Below, one piece after another: positions 59,969 through 64,000 of a DNA stretch of 64,000 nt (the first letter of the stretch is position 1; each line of letters opens with the position of its first letter). A program made the position numbers and the translations under genes. The stretch is from Methanosarcina flavescens (GTDB taxonomy: Archaea; Halobacteriota; Methanosarcinia; Methanosarcinales; Methanosarcinaceae): contig NZ_CP032683.1 of assembly GCF_001304615.2 (NCBI RefSeq), positions 62,001-126,000 on the forward strand. Reading direction: 5' to 3'. The notes below the pieces were generated by a model. The model ran no database searches, was not told the origin of the DNA, and worked only from the letters and a program-made list of their open reading frames with translations.

Positions 59969-61876
59969 ATGCAGTTATTGCTCATTCACTCTGATTATAT
60001 TGAATACGAAACCAAAAAACAAACTCCAGTTGCTGAAAAAATCGAAGAAGCCTTAAAGTCCGGCAGGCTTGAGGAAGCACTTACCGCTTTTATGGCTGTG
60101 GAAAGTGTAGACGAGGCAAATCTTGAGGAAACCATAGAAAAAACGGTTTCCGAAATCGAGAAGGTAGCAGCCCAGGTCAAAACCAACCGTATAATGCTTT
60201 ATCCTTATGCTCACTTAAGTTCGGATCTTTCCTCTCCCAAGGTTGCAGTACAGGTCCTTAAAAGAATCGAGACTGCGCTCTCAGGTAAGTATGAGGTTAA
60301 ACGTGCTCCCTTCGGATGGTATAAGGCTTTCAGTATAAGCTGTAAAGGGCATCCGCTTTCCGAGCTTTCCAGAAGCATCCGCCCTGAGGCGACGGCAAAG
60401 CCGGCAGACAAGGTAGAAGAAACCGGAGAAAAGGAAGAGGTTGTTTCCGAAGCTCTCAAAGCCGAAAGTACGGCAAAATCTTACTGGCGTATCCTCACTC
60501 CTGATGGAGAACTTCATGAAGTTGAGAATTTTGACCTTTCTCCTTACCCCAAACTTCAGCAGTTCGTAAACTACGAAATTTCCAAGAGCAGGGCTGTTGA
60601 ACGTGCTCCTCCCCATGTGGAGCTTATGCGGAGACTTGAGCTTGCAGATTACGAGCCTGGGTCTGACTCCGGAAATATGCGCTATTATCCCAAAGGCAGG
60701 CTTGTAAAATCCCTCCTTGAGAACTATGTGCTTGATGTCGCAACCGATTTCGGGGCAATGGAAGTCGAAACTCCTCTCATGTACGATATGAACCACCCAA
60801 CCCTGAAAAAATATCTTGACAGATTCCCTGCAAGACAGTACTCCATCGAGTCCGACAAACGGCAAATGTTTCTGCGTTTTGCAGCCTGTTTCGGGCAGTT
60901 CCTTATGAATCACGACATGACAATTTCCTACAAGAACCTGCCTCTTCGGATGATTGAAATGACCCGCTACAGTTTCAGGAAGGAACAGCGGGGAGAACTT
61001 GTGGGCTTGAGAAGGCTTCGAGCTTTCACCATGCCTGATATGCATACTCTCTGCGCAGATATGGACCAGGCTGTGGACCAGTTTAAGCAGCAATATGACC
61101 TCTGTATCGATGTGCTTGAAAATATTGGAATCCATATTAATGATTACGAGGTTGCTATCCGCTTTACCAGAGACTTTTATGAGTCGAATAAAGAGCTTGT
61201 AGTCAATATGGCAAAAACGGTCAATAAACCCGTGCTTGTTGAGATGTGGGATACCCGCTTCTTCTACTTCGTGCTCAAGTTTGAATTTAACTTCGTAGAT
61301 GCCCTTGCAAAGGCAAGTGCACTTTCCACGGTTCAGATTGATGTTGAAAACGCAGAGAGGTACGATATTTCCTATGTAAACCCGGATGGCAAACTGGAAC
61401 GACCCATCGTGCTTCACTGCTCTCCCAGCGGGGCAATCGAGCGCTGTATTTACGCTCTTCTTGAAAAGGCTGCAATGGAAACTGAAAAAGGAAAGGTTCC
61501 CATGTTGCCTGTCTGGCTTTCTCCTACCCAGGTAAGGATTGTGCCGATTTCAGAAAAACACACTGCCTTTGCTGAAGAGGTTTCACAAAAACTGGACTGC
61601 AGGGTTGATATTGACGACCGCGACCTGTCAGTAGGCAAGAAAGTCAGGGATGCAGGCAGGGAATGGATTCCTTACGTGGTGGTCATTGGAGATAAAGAAA
61701 TCGAGGAAGGCAGCATTAACGTAACCATCCGAGCCGAGTCTGCACAGGATAAGCCGAAAAAAGTGCAGATTACTCCGGAAGAACTCAACATGAGGGTCAG
61801 AGGCGAGATTGTAGGAAAACCGTACCGAAAACTGCCGCTTGCAAAGTGTCTCTCTTTAAGACCGAAGTTCTTCTAA
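59969..61876 (+). CDS. thrS: Threonyl-tRNA synthetase, archaeal type
   Basis: About 635 residues. It charges tRNA(Thr). The N-terminal about 140 residues ([14 protein letters not shown] ... [15 protein letters not shown]) are the archaeal editing domain that removes serine. The class II core has [25 protein letters not shown] and [14 protein letters not shown], giving the Cys/His zinc site. The anticodon-binding domain begins at [15 protein letters not shown] at 59969 is preferred over GTG at 59951 because AGGTGATAG precedes it. Confidence 0.97.
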   Translation: MQLLLIHSDYIEYETKKQTPVAEKIEEALKSGRLEEALTAFMAVESVDEANLEETIEKTVSEIEKVAAQVKTNRIMLYPYAHLSSDLSSPKVAVQVLKRIETALSGKYEVKRAPFGWYKAFSISCKGHPLSELSRSIRPEATAKPADKVEETGEKEEVVSEALKAESTAKSYWRILTPDGELHEVENFDLSPYPKLQQFVNYEISKSRAVERAPPHVELMRRLELADYEPGSDSGNMRYYPKGRLVKSLLENYVLDVATDFGAMEVETPLMYDMNHPTLKKYLDRFPARQYSIESDKRQMFLRFAACFGQFLMNHDMTISYKNLPLRMIEMTRYSFRKEQRGELVGLRRLRAFTMPDMHTLCADMDQAVDQFKQQYDLCIDVLENIGIHINDYEVAIRFTRDFYESNKELVVNMAKTVNKPVLVEMWDTRFFYFVLKFEFNFVDALAKASALSTVQIDVENAERYDISYVNPDGKLERPIVLHCSPSGAIERCIYALLEKAAMETEKGKVPMLPVWLSPTQVRIVPISEKHTAFAEEVSQKLDCRVDIDDRDLSVGKKVRDAGREWIPYVVVIGDKEIEEGSINVTIRAESAQDKPKKVQITPEELNMRVRGEIVGKPYRKLPLAKCLSLRPKFF

Positions 61877-61929
61877 ATGCTTTAAAACTCAATAAATTAT
61901 CTAAAAAGGGTTACCTGGAGACCATCGAG

Positions 61930-61953
61930 GAAGCAAAATTCCTTATTTGCTTC
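61930..61953 (+). terminator. Hairpin after thrS
   Basis: An 8-bp inverted repeat (GAAGCAAA / TTTGCTTC) with an 8-base loop, followed by a pyrimidine-rich stretch, starts about 55 bases after the thrS stop. Confidence 0.5.
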
Positions 61954-62153
61954 TTCCTTCTGGCCTTTTCGGCATAACATATATATTGACGTAATTCTTA
62001 TTAGTGAAAAGGGATTCCTTTTGAATAAAAGCAGTTCTAGGGTTATTCTTCTTCGCTTCTGGACGAAATGATCCTGACTCAAGTTTTCTGGACTGAAATT
62101 TTTACCAATTATTTGTAAGTTACGGGGAGTTACTTCTTATAAGGTTTACACTA

Positions 62154-62176
62154 CATGCAACATTTCCTGTTGCATG
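62154..62176. promoter_or_regulatory. Perfect palindrome upstream of the helicase gene
   Basis: A 9-bp inverted repeat (CATGCAACA / TGTTGCATG) with a 5-base gap, about 100 bases before the helicase ATG. It is a candidate operator or RNA hairpin. The rest of 61954-62275 has no gene. Confidence 0.4.
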
Positions 62177-62275
62177 GCTATACCAGTTTCCCAGAAACCT
62201 TTTTGTAAGGCACTTTCTGGTTTTGAATAAACATTAAAAAGTTTATACAGTGAAAAGTATAAGGACAGCGTACTG

Positions 62276-64000
62276 ATGACGAGTTTAAATGAAATTCCAG
62301 CACGTACGGAAACCGTCGAGCTTGAACCCCTGAGGGAAGATAAAAAGAAAATCTTCGAGGATATTCTGAAATATTTTGAAACCAATCAGAGCGGCTATAT
62401 CAAGGTTCCTACAGGCTGGGGTAAGACCTTTCTTTCGAAGCATATAATGAAAAAGTACTATGATGAGGGAAAATTTGTGCTTTTCCTTGTCTCGAAAAAT
62501 AACCTTCTTCTTAGCCAGACTTATTACAACAGGAAGAAAAATCAGCCTCTTTTTCCCAACAGCGCCCTTCTGTCCTCCGAACGAAGGGTGGACAGAAAAG
62601 AACTTGCTGCTACTTTGAGAGCCCTGGGTCAGAAAAAGGGCGAAGGTTTCGTACTTTTTGCCTCTCTGCAAACTGTACTCGGGAAGCAGAGCGCTGAGAT
62701 TAAAGACCTGATTCTTAAATTTACTGATCTTGTTATTGTAGATGAGATCCATAATTTCATAAATAACCGGGGAAATGATTTTCTCAATGAGTTCGGGGAA
62801 AGGACAAAAATTCTGGGAATGACCGCAACCCCGTTCCAGGGTGTTGTCGGGAACGTCAAATTCGTGGATGAAATTGCAGGGGACATGAGGGAGATATACG
62901 CAAAAACCCTTCCTGAGTGCATCCTAGACAATGAACTTGCACCCCTTAAATATACGATTGCTGAGAGCTCGGAAGATATATTTGAGATTTTTGACTTTGA
63001 AAAAGGACTTGGCGAGCTTGATAAACAGGACCTATTCCTTGATTGCAGCACTCCCGACCGATTGAAAAAGGTAATCAGAAGAACTCAGCTTGCAAAAGAT
63101 GTGTATGATTCCATGGTAATACAAAGGCATGCAAAAACGCTTGTCTTTTGTGCCCCTGTCAGGAAACGCGTCTATGGCGCAGGGGGAGACGATAAAGAAA
63201 TTAATGCTTTCCATGCAAAGCTTGCCTCTTCGATTTTCAATGGGGATATTTCGGCCAAGAAATTCGAGAAAGATATAGAACCTGTTCTACCTGTAGATTT
63301 TAAGAACTATACTTCTGAAGGGAAGTTCCGGGACGCTGTTTTTATAAGCTCCGAGCTGCCCAAGGATGAACAGAATACTATTCTTGCAGCTTTCAGGGAG
63401 ATGGGAAAGCCTCCCTATGTACTGTGTACAGTCGGCATGCTGATTGAAGGTTTTGATTTTCCGGGACTGGAAACTCTTATTTTGCTGCGCCCCACCCTGA
63501 GCATGCGTCTCTTTGAACAGCAGGTAGGAAGGGTGACAAGACTTTCCCCCATATCAGGAAAGCAGCAGGGCAACATCTTTGAGATTTCGGACAGTATTGA
63601 TTCTCTCTACCAGCGTTTTGGGGAAGGTGTTTTCTCCGGGGAGAAGGTTGACCAGGTTCAGATGCTCCAGCCTGAGATCCGCCTTGAAGAGCTTTTCTCC
63701 GAAGGGGATGCAGCCAGGGCAATCGAGGAAGGGAAGATCGAGATTAAGAAGGTGGAACTCGGGCTCCGTGGAAAGGGAAAAGGTGCTAAGGTTACGGAAG
63801 TCCCTGTAAGGCTTCCTCCAACTGCCATTCGGGCAAAATATTTCTCACGCTTGCTTGCACTGACAGAGGAGAAGGATGTCGGGGCTTTTGAACGGGAAAA
63901 AAGAGAACTCATGCGGGCTGCTCTGAAATTCCGGGTCAGGGAACTCAGGGATGCAGAAGAGTTAGCAGAGCTTTCAGCCAATATTAATAAGCTCAAGCGG
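62276..64000 (+). CDS. DEAD/DEAH-box helicase (3' end outside window)
   Basis: 575 codons to the window edge, still open. Superfamily II motifs: PTGWGKT (I), VDEIHN (II), TATP (III), then the second RecA domain with TVGMLIEGFDFPGLETLILLRPT and QQVGRVTR (VI). A charged region follows (about 455-575). The ATG has AAGGACA upstream. It may act in DNA repair or restriction-like functions; the C-terminus would be needed to say more. Confidence 0.9.
   Translation, partial: MTSLNEIPARTETVELEPLREDKKKIFEDILKYFETNQSGYIKVPTGWGKTFLSKHIMKKYYDEGKFVLFLVSKNNLLLSQTYYNRKKNQPLFPNSALLSSERRVDRKELAATLRALGQKKGEGFVLFASLQTVLGKQSAEIKDLILKFTDLVIVDEIHNFINNRGNDFLNEFGERTKILGMTATPFQGVVGNVKFVDEIAGDMREIYAKTLPECILDNELAPLKYTIAESSEDIFEIFDFEKGLGELDKQDLFLDCSTPDRLKKVIRRTQLAKDVYDSMVIQRHAKTLVFCAPVRKRVYGAGGDDKEINAFHAKLASSIFNGDISAKKFEKDIEPVLPVDFKNYTSEGKFRDAVFISSELPKDEQNTILAAFREMGKPPYVLCTVGMLIEGFDFPGLETLILLRPTLSMRLFEQQVGRVTRLSPISGKQQGNIFEISDSIDSLYQRFGEGVFSGEKVDQVQMLQPEIRLEELFSEGDAARAIEEGKIEIKKVELGLRGKGKGAKVTEVPVRLPPTAIRAKYFSRLLALTEEKDVGAFEREKRELMRAALKFRVRELRDAEELAELSANINKLKR

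Noticed and set aside
60281-61417. 378-codon minus-strand open frame
   Set aside because: Antisense to thrS, which is certain; no recognisable domain.

Overview
The window reads as chromosomal DNA of a methanogenic archaeon of the genus Methanosarcina. The basis is gene content: a HdrA plus polyferredoxin pair, formylmethanofuran dehydrogenase FwdB/FwdD, archaeal GatE, archaeal-type ThrS, an Ota-type glycine betaine transporter, PbH1/PKD surface proteins with a PGF-CTERM tail, and a geranylgeranyl reductase. Genes are well separated, with AT-rich spacers of 250-1250 bp. No rRNA, tRNA or CRISPR array was recognised.

Layout. 1-4.4 kb is a small accessory, defence-like islet: the C-terminal part of a large SF1 helicase-nuclease (DUF3320 type), a DUF4238 protein, and a broken HEPN plus PD-(D/E)XK protein. 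A decayed piece of argG lies inside this islet. 4.6-10.5 kb is arginine and pyrimidine biosynthesis (argG, carB, carA, all on the minus strand). 11.3-14.6 kb is the otaABC osmoprotectant transporter. 14.8-16.4 kb holds an ankyrin-repeat protein and an orphan ORF. 16.8-22.6 kb (minus) holds a class III aminotransferase with an aldehyde dehydrogenase, a single-domain response regulator and gatE. An IS1-family element sits at 23.0-23.8 kb. 24.2-26.8 kb has a secreted beta-propeller protein and a universal stress protein.

27-35 kb is energy metabolism and redox: an 8-cluster polyferredoxin translationally coupled to HdrA with an MvhD-like tail, ferredoxin-thioredoxin reductase catalytic subunit, and a three-gene iron-sulfur protein/FwdB/FwdD operon. 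35-42.4 kb has a methyltransferase and two large PbH1 (NosD-like) surface proteins, with a 123-bp MITE between them. 43-49.5 kb has a histone-deacetylase-family protein coupled to a HyuA-type protein, and a multi-PAS histidine kinase whose ATPase domain is out of frame. 50-56 kb has an array of four small hairpins, a short rubredoxin gene, glutamate dehydrogenase, a geranylgeranyl reductase and a PAPS-reductase-family protein with an N-terminal 8-residue repeat. 56-64 kb has a membrane protein with an IS5-like element inserted at its start codon, a decayed copy of the PAPS-reductase 3' end, an AI-2E family permease, thrS, and a DEAD/DEAH helicase that runs off the window.

The most interesting signals are these. 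(1) Two genes (argG and the PAPS reductase) each have a decayed same-strand copy of their 3' part 2-2.5 kb downstream, with accessory DNA in between. (2) The defence-like islet contains a doubly broken HEPN-nuclease gene. (3) The histidine kinase breaks exactly at a G_GGA_AAG slippery heptamer followed directly by a hairpin. (4) A MITE and a full IS5-like element share terminal repeats and both have perfect 8-bp target duplications. (5) A tidy array of four hairpins sits between a small ORF and rubredoxin.
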